A stretch of DNA of 64,000 nucleotides from Nepenthes gracilis (taxonomy: Eukaryota > Streptophyta > Magnoliopsida > Caryophyllales > Nepenthaceae), in assembly GCA_033239525.1 (NCBI GenBank), contig BSYO01000024.1, forward strand, positions 3,190,128-3,254,127, written 5' to 3'. This document shows positions 48,846 to 62,600 of the stretch, in pieces; position 1 is the first letter of the stretch, and every line of letters begins with the position of its first letter. The translations under genes and the position numbers were made by a program. The notes beneath the pieces are model-generated. The model was given only the letters and a program-made list of their open reading frames with translations. It made no database searches and was not told the origin of the DNA.

Positions 48846-49831
48846 TGTTGCGTTCTGGTTCCACGGGTCCGAGAGATGCAGAGGTTGGCGAGGTCCCAGT
48901 CGGATCTCTCAGGAGCTCGTTGATAAGGGGCGTTGGATCCAAGGGATCCAATCAGGCCGAGAGATGCAGAGGTGTGTCCAATTCAACCGCGGTTTCCGTG
49001 TAATCTGAGCTGAACGAAGTGTTGGACACGGAGATGAAGATTGAGACCGGATGTTTTACGGGGAAACCTCCTCTTGAAATGGGGGAAACCACGAGGCTCA
49101 GGCCCGTAAAAAAGCTTCACTATGGGTTTGAGATTTTACAAAGCATGCGCTTATGAGGGTTAATCCCTTCACTGCCTCACGCGTTTTGTTTCTCTCCTAA
49201 GGAAGCTATGCTTTTTGAGCCTTTTTACTCTTCTCCGTGGAGAGTTGGTCTTGGAGAGGGAGAATGCAGGTTGAGGTTTAGGGCTCGAGTCGTAGAGTCC
49301 TGGAAAGCTCTCCTTTGAAAGGGGCCTTATTGTGTATTTATAGTGGAAACCGAGCCGCTGGGGGAGCAGACACGGGCGTTCATCCGGTTGAGGAGTCGGG
49401 TCCACCGGCTTCCTTTTAATGCAACTGACGTGTGGGGAGTGGCATGTGACGGGCAAGGCCACGCAAAGATTCGAACGTGGTGGGCTGCAGACAGGATCCT
49501 GATATTCGCTGATTTGATTAGCGCGCTGGGCTGGCGGGCGATCGATGGTGCACGTTTTTTGAAACCGTGAAATAAGGCTGGGGAGATGGCATCCCGCCAT
49601 GAACGGGTGGTCTCGTCCCAGTTGTGAGACTCCTGTAAGCTCGCGGGCAAGAGGAGGAGGAGCGGCTCTGGGGCCTTCTGGGAAAGTCCGAGTGCTTTTC
49701 CCCGGCTGCTCGGGCAGCTTGCGAACCTCGGCTCTCGGCCCTGGGCTGCCTGATCTCCTCCATTTGTGAGAGTGTCTCTGGGCCTCTTACTTGGGCCGTG
49801 CCTTTATGGGCCTTCATACTGGGGCCCAACA
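48846..49831 (-). mobile_element. Solo LTR, 0.99 kb, GC-rich, TSD GGTAT
   Basis: The + strand begins TGTTGCGTTCTGG and ends GGGGCCCAACA. GGTAT occurs immediately before (48841..48845) and after (49832..49836). On the - strand the element begins TGTTGGGCCCCAGTATGAAG. It is much more GC-rich than its flanks and unrelated to the other LTR families here. A block CTTATTGTGTATTTATAGTG near 49327 may be its TATA box read in either direction. Minus orientation is suggested by the TGTTGGGCCC start, which is common at plant LTR 5' ends, and is not proved. ORFs within it (such as 49600..49169) are not credible genes. Confidence 0.85.
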
Positions 49832-49836
49832 GGTAT

Positions 49837-50792
49837 GTTTAGTTATTGAAATGAAATAAGATAGGAATAGAATAATTATTTTTAAAGAATTGAATGATAT
49901 AAAAATAGAATTAAAAATTTTTATTTATATATTTAGTTATTTATTTGAAATAATTATGAATAAGTTAAGAGTTAATATTTTAATAATTATAAATAATGAG
50001 TATGAATATTATTTTTCTATTTATAAATGGAGATTTTTATGGGATTTTGTGTAGAAGTGTACATGAAGTAGTGTGCTGTGTATATCTAATCAAAATCGGA
50101 CTCCGTGACCAATTAACTTAACCAATTTAAAATTTTATAGATTATAATCAATGCATATAAATATCATGAATGGATGCTATAAAAAAAATGAACTTTGATT
50201 TAATTTTTGGGTAGGACAGACATTGGTCAAAATGACCGAATTGGCTCAATTGGCTTGGATTATGATTTTTTAAATATACAATTTTTTATTTTAGATAAAT
50301 GCCAAAATTAAAAGTTATCTTAATATATTAAATAATATATAATTAGTAAGTTTTTTTTTTTGATATAAATATTCTTCATTTGAAAATGTTTAATTTAAAC
50401 ATTATATTTTTAAAAAGATTAAGGTATTTTTTATGTAAATATTTTATTTATGAACAGACTTGACCCAACTGTTTTTAATTATAAATTGACATAATTATGA
50501 TTTTTTAGATTAGATTATTGGGTTAAAATTTGAATTTATTTGGCTTAGTGATAATAAATTTTTATTTAAATTTGACATTTTTTTGTTTGAATTCGATTTT
50601 AATCATACGTAGTATTATGCGGACAATTTTTAACATAAATTCTCAATTAGTTTAATATATAACTCAAGTTTACATAAAGAGTACATGAATCATTTATTGT
50701 AATAAATACGTGAATCTTTGTAGCTTTGATATGAGAGTACTTTCGCTTTCCAATTCATATCCATATAACTCATGCTTTTAAGATTCTTAATG
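49837..50792. other. AT-rich spacer between two solo LTRs
   Basis: No gene or repeat boundary was seen in this stretch. Confidence 0.5.
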
Positions 50793-50797
50793 ATATA

Positions 50798-51733
50798 TGA
50801 TGGGTCCGACTAAGAGCCGGCCCATGAGAAAGGCCTACCTGCAAAAAGAAGAGACCCAAGAGGAAGTTGCCCTGCAACATGCTCGGCAAACCCAAGATCC
50901 AAGCAATGGCCCAATTGGCTAAGCAATCATCGTTGGCCCAATCAGAACGGCCCGCAATCTTTTTCTTGTGCGCTGAAATTATTTGCCATAATCGGACAAC
51001 ATAGCCTCGTAGATGTTCATAGAATATTCGCTTATGTTCACATTATCATCTCCAAAATGACAACGATAGTCGAGGTAAATCTTTTCCCAATGGTAACTAT
51101 CATAACAAAAGCCCCCCATGATCGCATTAAAGTAGGAAGGAATCCTCCAGCCAGCGGTTATTGCCTTATTTTGATCTCCGCAATATCCGGACAGCTTTGC
51201 GGCCAATTGTCACCGGCCAAGGAAAGCTGCACCGACTGCCTATACTATAAATACCCCTTTATCATAATAGAAGGGGACACACCTAAACACACAACGCAAA
51301 GTTCCACAACAAGCAAGCCCTAATAGCAATCTTGTCGCTTCCGCTGAGCATCCCAGCAACCCTTCGACATCCACAGGAAGAATCATCAAAGACGCTCCCT
51401 GACAGGCGCATCTTTTTATAAATCACTTTCGTCGAACGCACCGTTCGAAACTTTGACCTTCAACCTAACACTCAATCCCCTTAATAGCGTATCCTTTCAC
51501 ATCATTTTACATCTGTAATCTTTCTTTTTTTACAGAAAAAATTTTAATTTGAGCGTCAGATGATATAATGGGAAGCGAGTTCCATCAATCCTCTGATATT
51601 TCATTTGTTCATTATGCTGCATGGGATTTAGGTTTAAGGTGACAGAGGCCGAATCTACTTTAGATCAACTGGATACGAAAATCCGATCAGTAGCCTCCTA
51701 ATTCATACAACAGCCAAATACTGGAATGCATCA
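50798..51733 (+). mobile_element. Solo LTR of the gypsy family, 0.94 kb, TSD ATATA
   Basis: It begins TGATGGGTCCGACTAAGAGC and ends ATACTGGAATGCATCA. ATATA lies directly before (50793..50797) and after (51734..51738). Ordered matches to the LTRs of the 35627..47318 element include CCAATYAGRACGGCCC, GAAATTAYTTGCCWTAAT and TGTTGAAACGCATCA-like ends. It is therefore a diverged member of the same family, without any internal region. Confidence 0.85.
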
Positions 51734-51738
51734 ATATA

Positions 51739-53550
51739 TATGACAAGGGTTGAGAAAAAGCAATACACTAAGCTTTTTGATAATGTATATTTGAGAAATT
51801 AACTTAAACAGATCTATATATACAGTAAAATGATTTGAAAATTTTGTTGGTTAAGCTATTGAAAACTTGATATTGATATTGATTATTTATTGTTGAGTTA
51901 TTGTATTTCATATCAAATATAAAAATAGTATTTAATTAGAGTGTTCATAAACATGATAGCAAAAATCATCAAAAAAAAATAATAATAATAAAAAAAAGAT
52001 GCTCATATTTATGATCCTCAAAAAACTCACTGTTGCTATTACTGTTCAAACAACACTTTTTTCCTGATAACAAATTTTGGGTGGATTCAGTATTTTTCAT
52101 AAGGAGGTTAGTAATTTTAATATTTTTAACATAATAATTTGAAAATAATTGCAAAAGAATTGTTTATAAAAATAATTAAAATTATATAAAAATAAGTGAG
52201 TCATAATGATCAATAAATAAAATTTTATAAGATCAATTTAAAAATTCAATAAGATATATAAAAAATTTAAGTATAATTATTAATGTTTATATCAAGCTTT
52301 CTTAATATATGCAACATATCAATTTAAAATTTACAATTATTAACTTATGAACAAATAATAAATTTTTTATCTGTTATATATTTTTAAAATCTCTGACGAG
52401 AAAATTTTGCTTAATTTATACGTTTCTAACAGTAGGGTCAAGTACAGCTATCCACTTCAGAAGACGACATCGCAAAAGCAACCCAGACAAATACTACTCG
52501 ATCCAGATTTTACCGCCCGAAGACTTTGTTATGATCAACGGAAGAAAAGAAAAAAAAAAAAAAAAGAGGAGCAGAAAGGAAATTAATTTTTTATTAGATT
52601 TTCAAAATCTCTGTCTTTTCCATTCGCCCATGTCTTCCATCAATCCTAAAAAAGTCTAATCTTATTCCCTTTATTGGGAAAAAATTGTTATTCGCTGACC
52701 CATTTCTTATTTTTACTCCGTAATCCAATCCGATTGTGTTTAATGAACAAGACGGTTTACCCAGTTGGTTTTGTTTTTGTTAATATTAGTACTTATTCGA
52801 CACTATTCTATTGATTTCTGAATTTGCTCGCCCTCCTGTTTTTAGGAAAAAACGTAAATTGTTTCCAATTACGATGATCAAAATTACCAGCTTTTGCTAT
52901 CTCGTCTTTTTTTCATTTTTGTTTTTGATTTTTGATGTTTTTCCGTTTGACCCTCCAGATGCGAGTAAGTAATTGTACATGTCACTGCACCAAAACTGAC
53001 AACTCCCCCCTTCATTTAATAAAGTAGAATAGTATGAATCTTTATAGGTTTTGATTTCGTGGGTGATAGAGAGAGGCAGTTTTGCTCCGTGAGAATAATT
53101 CATACTATTTTTTGATTATCTAGGAAAAAAAGATAAGAGAGAGAAAGCGAGATATTAATAGTTAGAAATTTAGGAGTATTTGTCTTTTAAAATTTTTATT
53201 CGTTTTCGGGTGGATGATTTTTATGGACCTAGGGTTTTCTTTACCCCACTTTACTCTTGATTTTCTCCCATCTGTTTTCGTGATTTTAGAAGCTGCCTAC
53301 CAACATTCCTCACTCGGATCTTCGATTTTGCTCGATTTCTTCTTCTGGGTCGGTGAAATTTATTGATTTGTTACGTAGGTCTGTGATTTTTGAGTTGGTA
53401 TCATGTGAGTTATCGATTTTGTTTGATTATTGTTGGTTAGGGTTTTGGAATTTATCCATTCTGAGGGCGATTTGTTATTTATTTGGACTATTCTTGAGGA
53501 TATTGAGTTTTCTCTTGCTGAAGGAAGTTCACCTCTCTCCTTGGCAACAT
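51739..53550. other. Upstream region of the ARID4-like gene
   Basis: AT-rich to about 52430, then a mixed-composition region. The last 300 to 400 bases, including C/T-rich stretches and TTCTTCTTCTGG near 53340, are likely 5' untranslated sequence. An ATG at 53214 opens a 50-codon upstream frame ending near 53364, and a minimal ATG-TGA pair lies at 53403..53408. The transcription start is not determinable from the sequence alone. Three purine-rich blocks near 52545 to 52580 are low complexity. Confidence 0.4.
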
Positions 53551-53619
53551 ATGAATGATGTTCCATACGCAAGGAGCTTCAAAGTACAGTTGCAGTCTTC
53601 TTGCTGTGGTTTGTGGTAG
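53551..53619 (+). other. Upstream ORF overlapping the ARID4 start codon
   Basis: The start region reads ATGAATGATG. The first ATG (53551) opens a 22-codon frame ending in TAG at 53617..53619. The tandem ATGs at 53555 and 53558 open the real protein. The two starts are four bases apart in different frames, so initiation must discriminate between them. Confidence 0.55.
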
Positions 53620-56600
53620 CATTTCTGAAGATAAACAAACGCTACGCGAAGAAGAGAATCATGAATTAAGATATCCCTTTCCAGAATTAGCATCTTCTGG
53701 CCGTTTGGAGGTACATTAATGCTTCCATATTTCTCTGTGTTCTAAATTAGATATAATTTTTCAAGTTCTGAAAGAAACTTTGTTACTTATGTTACAGTAG
53801 TTGAGTTTATTAAGTTCCTCTTTTGATTAATTGCAGGTTCAGAGTCTTACTAGCCCGAGTGTTGATGAGTTTCGTCAAACTGTCGATTCATTAAGGCCGA
53901 GTATTGTATATTTGCAAGGACAGCAGCTGCAAAATGATGAAGTTGGGCCTTTGATATGGGGAGGTCTTGACTTGTCTATGGGTGTAGCGGTATCTGAACT
54001 CTTTGGTTCTACATTGCCTACTACGGTATGCGATTAATGTCTTGTTTAGTACTTATTTCTAACGTGTGTTGCTTAACATAGAAGATTCACTTTTTCCAAA
54101 TTAGTTGTTGGTTGGCAAGGCATCATTTGTTGGATGACAGTTGAATTTTGTTTACTTACCATCCTTTCTTCTATTATTTATGTGCAACATTAGAGGCAAG
54201 GGTTTTTATATTGGCTAGGTTGATGAGAGCGTTATCATTGTTATATTATGTAGAATTATTCATTCCATGGTACCACTAATTCCCTAGAATTATGAGAATG
54301 TCATCCCGTGCGGTCACCATGGATGAAAATATCAATATCAGTATCTATCGCAGTTAAATCAGTATTAGCTGTATCAATTAAGATATATCAAAGCTAAATT
54401 ATTTTATTCAAATCGGAACTTGGGAGGCTAATATTCAAAATATTTGAAGATATATCATGATTTTGTTACAGCATTTGAAAATATCAGTATTGAGGGCTCA
54501 ATGCTGATGGTTATTGGTTGGTACTTCATTCCATGGTAGTCACATACTGCCACACATATGGTGCCTGTTAAATTGTGAACTTAAGGGAAAAAAAGAGAGT
54601 TTTATTTGTCTTTTGGCTCACTTCTGAGTGCAGATATGTAAAAATTTGGCATATAATATGATTTTGTTTCTGATGTTTGTGAAGGTCTATTTGGAGACCC
54701 CAAGTGGTGAAATGTTGGCGGAGGCATTTCATTCGAAGGTGAGCTAAAGCGGATTGTTGTCATGATAATCATTGATGTGGTTAATTTGTGGACTGTTCTT
54801 TGTTATTGAAGACCATATTCCTGTAAAAAGGATGAACACAATTCTGTGGAATTAACATCTATCGTTTATGCAGGGAATCCCTTATGTCATCTTTTGGAAG
54901 GATGCATTTTCTCGTTACGAAGCTTCGCATTTCCGTCATGCGTTATTTTCAGTTATACAATGGTAATGCTAATGACCTTTTTATTTGAACGAAACAAATA
55001 TATCATTAATAGAATAGAAGCTTGACAATTCCAACATGCATTATCTTCAGTCATACAGAGGTAATGCTGATGACCCTTCTATGGAATGAATCAAATATAT
55101 CATCAATATAATATTTTATCCTCAATATGCCCTGTTTATTCATAACTTGATGCAGTATATTTCTGCCAAGTTCTAAACCATTGCTGGATCAGATATATTT
55201 CCCAGCCCAGAAATGGCAAAGTGAAGAACTACTTTATGTTTTGTGGTCATTGGATTCATGGCTTCGACCTTATCAGTTGACTACTAAGTACTGAAACTTA
55301 GAAGTGGCTAATGGATCCATACTGGACCGATGTACATGTCCTTATTGAGAGTAATTATCCTGGTCTAGATATTCTATGTTTTCTGTCAACTTACAGGCAA
55401 CCGGGTTCAGAATGTTGGATTTGCGAGGCTATTAACAACTGCAACAACGCTTGAAGTTCTTATTCAATGGGTCAACTATATGAATCGCATTATCCTTTGC
55501 TCAATTTTGTGCAACATTCTCTACAAAAGATGCAAATACAATTTTTTTATCACACAACTCTAAAATTTTCTAACATGCTTTCCTTTTTTCCTTTAACATT
55601 GAGTAAATCACATTTTCAGCTAGTGATTCATGTTTTATATGTTTTAGGTGATCAAGCCATCTTAAACATCTTTTCTTCATCTCAAACATTTTAGATGTGT
55701 TACATGGGTGTGGGCTGCATGGAGATAAATAGATGCAGTTTAAAAATTGCATTAGATATTCTTTAGTTTAAATCTGGTATCAGAGCATTGTGTTGTAAGA
55801 TGTTTAAAAGAACAGTTCATAGCAGATGAGCTGCCTTTAATTCTCCAAAAGTGGACTTGCATGATAAACATGAGAAACATAACGAACCAAAACGTTTGGC
55901 TGTTAAAACGTTGTCATTTGGAAAGTTTTTTGGCTTCATGAAGTATATCATTTGGTAAGTTTTAACTTAGGTGTAAGTGGATCTCTCTCTCTCTCTCTCA
56001 TCTTGTAATGATTGATAAATTCTTGAAAGTACTATTTTGTTAACCTAGAATTTGACCAATAATCCATGAAAGCGGAGATATTAATGAAGGTGGTGGAGCA
56101 TGGGATTTTGGCAAGTCAGTTGAAATAGAAAAAAAATGGATAGTATTCGAGCGGCAGTGGACGTATGGATGGGGCTAGTCCTACTAGAAGGTGATTGTGT
56201 AATTGTCAAAAGCATTTAAAATTTAGTGGAAAATTTTTCCAGAGTACCATTAGAGCTTTATTTATAGATCAAAATGTTGCATAATTAAGAAACACTAAAT
56301 ATGAAAAATAAGTAAAAAATGTTAAGGTAAATGTGTGGTGCAAGCTTAAAAGATAAAACAAATAAATGAACGCATCTGTAGCAATTTAGGAGTAACACCT
56401 ACAAAAGCAAATATTGCCTGAAGGAAGTTTTAAATGGTTTCTATTTTACGTTTTTTATATAAGTCAACTAACACACAGAGGATAAGTGATTTTGCTGTGA
56501 GTGGAGGTAATATGGTAGCTGAAAGGGGGGAGGCTTGCCTACAAACTGGAATGAATTTGCTGAAAAGAATTTGAATATACTTCACCTTTTGGGGGATTTT

Positions 56601-59600
56601 GCTCAAAACTATGAAAGAAGATTCATATAGCCTTTCCCACAAAGTGGGAGTTAAGGCTACATTGTGTTCTAGGTGTTTACTGGATGTTATGGATCTCCCT
56701 TTCTCTCCTGCTTTTCATGTTTGTCTATTTGTCTTTCTATCTGATCTAGTGGATCCAAGCAGATGTGATTGGTTGGATATCTATTGTTTTGTCTATATAT
56801 GCATCCATCTATATATGTATATGTAACCTTCATTTTCATTGATTCAAATATTGACCAATATGTATCGGTATCAGGCCCCCCGATACCGATTTTTGTTGAT
56901 ACCGTGATAGTATCGTGATATAAGCCAATATTCAAAATACCAACCTGTATAACTTTATTAATTTATGATTTTTAGAAAAATGTTTTCCTTTCGATATATC
57001 CGGAACTGATATGTATTGTCCAATATATCTTATATTGATATGGTTGCGATCGATACGGATACCGATACTGATATCTATATTTTCATCCATAATCTTTTTA
57101 TATAAACCTGATAATTTAGAAAAAGCACAGTGCAGAATAAACTCCATTTTCCCTTGAGCAAACAAATAAGATTCTCAATCCAAGAATAATTATGTTGAAG
57201 ATGTGTGCTGAGGTTCATTGGAAGGTCTGTTTTTTTTGTTGTCAGCTGATTTTTTTCCTTCCACCATACATGGGGTTGGGGTATTTCTTAGCACTGAGAA
57301 AGGAAGCATGGGATATTGATCTTTCTCTCTCGAGTGGTTGTCTCTGACAAATGTTTTATTTATAGAGAACAGTTGGTTTCTCTTGAATCATGTATTTAGA
57401 TGAGGGATGTATACGCTTCGTGGCATTTGTATGTCGATCAAAGAGAAAATAACCAGTGTCATAAACGTGAAAAAGTTGTTACATGATTCTTGTTTTTGCT
57501 GATTGCAGTTCATCCTGCCATACTTCAGATGCTTTCCAGCTCGCACATGCATCCTTCAAATTGTACTGCCAGAAATCTGGTGGTAAACTGGGGCCATGCC
57601 TTCTTGGGGACCCTCCCTGCATCGATGCTGCCTTACCTGAGATAGATGCCGAACAAGATGAAGATAGCTCTGACAATAATCTTTCTGCTGTAAAGATCCA
57701 TGATGATGATGTTAGGATGAGATTTCTAGTTTGTGGAAAGCCCTGCACTCTGGTGAGTTCAGATGAACTTCTATTTCCTAGATATGTTTATGCGGATGGC
57801 TGTGAGCTTATGGTTATGGATTTTCTTTTTTTTTTTTATTTTATTTTTGGGGGTTTCAGGATGATTATTTGTTAGAATGTTTGAAGGATGGCCTTGATGC
57901 CCTTTTGAGAATTGAGGTAATTGAGTAGTTCATTTTCTTCAATTTATGTTCTCATTCTACTTGGATTAGTCTAAGTAATACTATAATCATGAACAAACTT
58001 ACCTATGGTAGTTGTCAATAAGCCAAATTGAGGCTATCAATGATTCATCAATTCATAGTAACAGTGATCCTTTAACTTACTAACAATATAACTAGCTTGA
58101 TTTGTCTTTATATTTATTATGTACAAAGGATAAATATCCTTAGATTATAGGGAACATTAGACGGTAATTTAAATATTAATAAGAGTTCCAAATTTCTAGA
58201 TTCTCATATCAAGTGACATTACTGTATTTTTTGAATATGTGAAAATAAGTCATATCTGGGAATTAAAAGCTCACATAGAATATCTACATAATTTTTATGG
58301 AAAGGGGAAAAAAAGAATGATTAAAATATTAAATCCAAATCCCTCAAACTATATTAAAAACTCTATTCAAATTTGGCCTATATGTACCATACAAATATAT
58401 AAAACAATGTTTCTTCTTCACTCTCCTAAAAACTTGTATATATACAAGATTATAAAACTGGAAAAATCCTTCTATATTACAAGTGAAAAATTCAGTGGAA
58501 AGTTGGAAATTTTAAAAGAGAGATTTAAGCAGATTTTTTAGATTTTATGTTTTCCTTGAAAAGTTTTCTAGAACTCAACAGACTTTTTGCATAATGATGT
58601 TCATATTTCCATCAATCGCGGAATTGTTGCCCCTCCTATGCAATGATGGAAATGTACTTTCTCTTTTAATGGATAATTATATGCTTTGTTTTCATGATCA
58701 TCCTTCAGTTCTCATCCTTTCTGTATTCATCTGTGCATTTCAGCTTCGTGGGAGCAAGCTTCAAAACCGGTTCAGGTATGCGGCATATAGATGCAATCAG
58801 ACATATTTATCCCCGTATATAAAAATGTCGCCAGTGTGCATGTGGGTTAGTTTGGTATTGAAGCTGTTCCTGTTTATGTGTTGATTGGGTTTATTTTGGG
58901 TTTACGTTGGCAATAATAGCAAACTTTCATAGTCATGCCTAGTAACTAACTCTGCAGTTGGCTTTACTTAACAAAAGTACTTACTAGATGTGTCATTCCA
59001 AAGAACCGCTTTCAATTTCCTCTTCTTTATAACTGAAAAAGAGAATTGCTTTGCAAAGTTGGCTAGTAATCTATGTTATGGTGGATATGCGTTAATTGAA
59101 AATGTTGTTTTGAATAAAAATAAGTAGAATCGTACTTAAAGTAGTGCTAAACTGGCAGTAAGTTATTTGGAAAATGGATCGGGTTTTGGTGCTTTCAAGT
59201 TACAAAATTTTCTATTGGTGGGATTGTCACTTTCTCTTAGTAACTTCGAGCTATAATTTGAATTGAGTTATGGGCTTTCGGCTCTTCTCAGGCATTACCA
59301 TCTTGAACTAAAAGCTTCAACCGGGGAAGACCAAGGAGCGAGTTGAACCCTGTTTGCCTGCATGCATTTGTGGGTTTACTCGTATGAGTTGATACCATCT
59401 TCAATCAAAAAGCCTAAGATATTGTGTTATGGGCCAAATATCTTATAAGTTACTTCAACATCTCTTGATTCTTCAACGCGAATCTTTTTAAGTCTTTGTT
59501 TATTAGACATCATCTAAAATCCTTAGCTATTGTATTGTGGCCAATGTATTGTATAAGTTCAACATCTCTTAATTCTTCAACGTGGGACTTTTAAAGTCTT

Positions 59601-62600
59601 TGACTCATGCATGTTCTATGAATCTCCCCCTCATGTGTGAGTCTAATCCACATGGAACATCCCCCTTGAACACCAACTGAACAACATCATACCGCTTGTA
59701 CCCTCATGGGCCCACCTGTGCTTGCGCCCCATGCACACCTATGTGCACAAGTGTGTTTTTACTTGGATGTGTTGGACAACATCACGCTCATCAAAACTCA
59801 ATTATTTTCAAGTTTTGAATGTCAAAATGTTGTAGAAATGACCCTGGTGTCATCCTAAAAGTACGGACACTGACACGAGACACGGACATGGCACAATACC
59901 GACACATTGACATGCTATTTTTCTAAAGATGAAGACATGATACGTTGGGAACATTTTAACCACAATCATAGTTTATTTTTTTTTTAAATTAATAAATAAC
60001 ACTAATTTGTACTAGGTTAGTAATTAATATGTATACTTTTTTATTTCTTCATCCAAAAAAAATTCGTAGGAACGAATATAATTAAACTAATAAAAATAAG
60101 TTATACTATAATATTTTTAACAAATTATTATAGTATAACAAGAATATTGATATAACCTAATAAATTAAGGTTTACACTTTGTAAGTTCTAAAAGATACAG
60201 AATATTAGCAAAAATTCTGGATAAAAATGTGCCAAAACATTTTCAAACATGTCCAAAACATGTCTGAACTTGTCAGAGCATGTCAAAATTTTAAAAATTT
60301 TAAAAAATTTGGACGCGTGTCGTTGCTTTTGGAGAAAGTGTCAGTGTCTAATACATGTTAGGCACTGGTACTTTAATACCTGGGATAGTGTCCGTGTTTT
60401 TCTTAGATGCTGCCTACAAGTGGACTTGCATGGCTCTATGCTGCTTGGGCAGCTCTGCAATGTCCCTCCAACATGTGAAAATCTATTAGTGATAATGTTT
60501 TCATTAATGAACCCTAAGAATCTAGGTCAATCTTTGAATCTTTTAAAGTAGTATTATTAAGATCTGACAACTGACCAACGCTTTCTTTGTAATGCTGTTC
60601 AGTGCTCCTCCACCACCACTTCAAGCAGGGACATTTTCCCGTGGTGTTGTAACCATGCGATGTGATATATCAACAGCAAATGCTGCTCATCTCTCTCTTC
60701 TTGTTTCTGGCAGTGCGCAAACTTGCTTTGATGATCAAGTAATCTCAAACTCACCACCTGCCCCTACACTATTCTTTGTTCGAGACTTGGTTGTCATGCG
60801 TTTAATTTTGTGTACCGATGGAATTTCAGCTCTTGGAGAATCATATAAAGAAGGAGGTGATTGAAAATAGTCAGCTAGTTCATGCCATCCCAACCTTAGA
60901 AGAAAATAAATTCCCATTGTCTGAGCCTCGCAAATCTGCTTCTGTTGCTTGTGGGGCAGCAGTATTTGAAGTGTGCATGAAACTCCCTTCATGGGCATTG
61001 CAGGTCCACTCTTGATAAAAGTATCTGGCTAATTCTTCATATTTTCACTTTAATTTATTTAGAGTGCTATAGACCTTGATATTTGTTTCTGTGAGTGCTT
61101 TTTTGAAAATATAATATCTGGGCGGTAAACCTTATTGGGGAGAATAAAATCTCTTATTGGTCACCACCGAGTACTTGAAAAATAGCTCTTAAAGTGACTG
61201 CTAAATATTTTATTTTGTTTTAGTGGGAAATATTTTTAATCCATTATTGTAGAAAATGTTTTAGAACTTAGCCTTTGAAGCTCTGACTCACTTTGATGAT
61301 GAGAAACAATGTTGTTAGGGATTTTCTAAGAAATTTTGCACGACTGTTTGCTCGAGCATCTTAAAGAATGTTGGCAGGGAATATTATTTCTTTCCAAATT
61401 GTTTCAAAAGTCGCAGCTTGTATTCACCATTCCTGCATGGTTTTAGATGGAATGTGTTGAGGCACTTAAATATGGCCATTTACTTGAAGTGCAATTTTAT
61501 TTGTGTTTATTAGATGAGCTGTATTAGATAGACACTGTCTAGCCAACCTTAAGACGAGCTGTTATGGTCTTTTCAGTGGAGAGACTTCCATGTCCATTCA
61601 ATGGTTATGATTAAAAGTTTGGTGAATGAATGGAGGAGACTAAATAGTCATTTAAATTATTTAATATAATCTTCACTACCCGTCTATACAACTTCTAATC
61701 TTTATCGTTGATTGGATATGGGAGCCTTCTCACTGGGAAAACCATAACGGCACTCTCTTAAGACACCCTCGAGGATGTGTTGCGGTATCCGGAAATATTG
61801 ATATCGGAGGTCTTGATACTAATACATATCGGCTGATATTTATTCCGTTGATTCTAACAGCATTCATGTTTCTTGTGGATGTACTTTCAGGTGTTGAGGC
61901 AGCTAGCACCTGAGACTTCTTACCGTGGTTTAGTTGCACTTGGCATTGCTAGCATTCAGGGCATGGCTGTTGCTTCATTTGAGAAAGATGATGCCAATCG
62001 TCTACTCTTCTTCTGCATGAGTCAGGGGAAAGATTTTGATTTGCAAAATGCTTATGTTACCAATCCACCCAGCTGGTTGAGACCACCTGCTGCTAGGCGA
62101 AAGAGGTCTGAACCGGGTCAAGGGTCTAGCCCTTGCTCAACCAACTATGGAAGGCCCGAGAATCAATCTGCTGGGAAAACAGCACGCGTCGAGGTTCAAC
62201 AATCAACATTATGGAATGGGGTTTTGACACCTGTTGTACCCACTCGACAGAAGTCACGAGTCGCAGCTATGAGGCCCATACCGCATACCCATGTTCGTAA
62301 AATGATGCCCTTTAAGGCAGGTGAGTTGGATGGTCACGAGGGAGGCCAAATGAAGATCAATATGTCATCATTTCCCTCGACGAAGCAAACTGTCTTGGGA
62401 ACAAATCCTGCTCCATATCGGAAATCTTCATCAAACTCTTATCAAGCTAAGCAGATTATATCCTTAAACCCGATACCTCTGAAGAAACATGGTTGTGGAA
62501 GGGCACCGATACAATTATGCTCTGAGGTGAGTTTCATGACACTTTAATTTTAACATCTTTTGTAGGAGAGAAGGGGTTGTGATATGATTGAAAATATCTG

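Noticed and set aside
49169..49829. Overlapping - strand ORFs up to 143 codons
   Set aside because: They lie within a GC-rich solo LTR with defined target duplications. Open frames are expected from composition.
53353..53619. 88-codon + strand frame before the ARID4 gene
   Set aside because: Its first codon is GTG, not ATG. Only its last 22 codons start with an ATG, and those are listed as an upstream ORF.
58239..58541. 100-codon + strand ORF in an ARID4 intron
   Set aside because: It is AT-rich and Lys/Ile-rich with no domain, and it sits between exons whose phases join perfectly without it.
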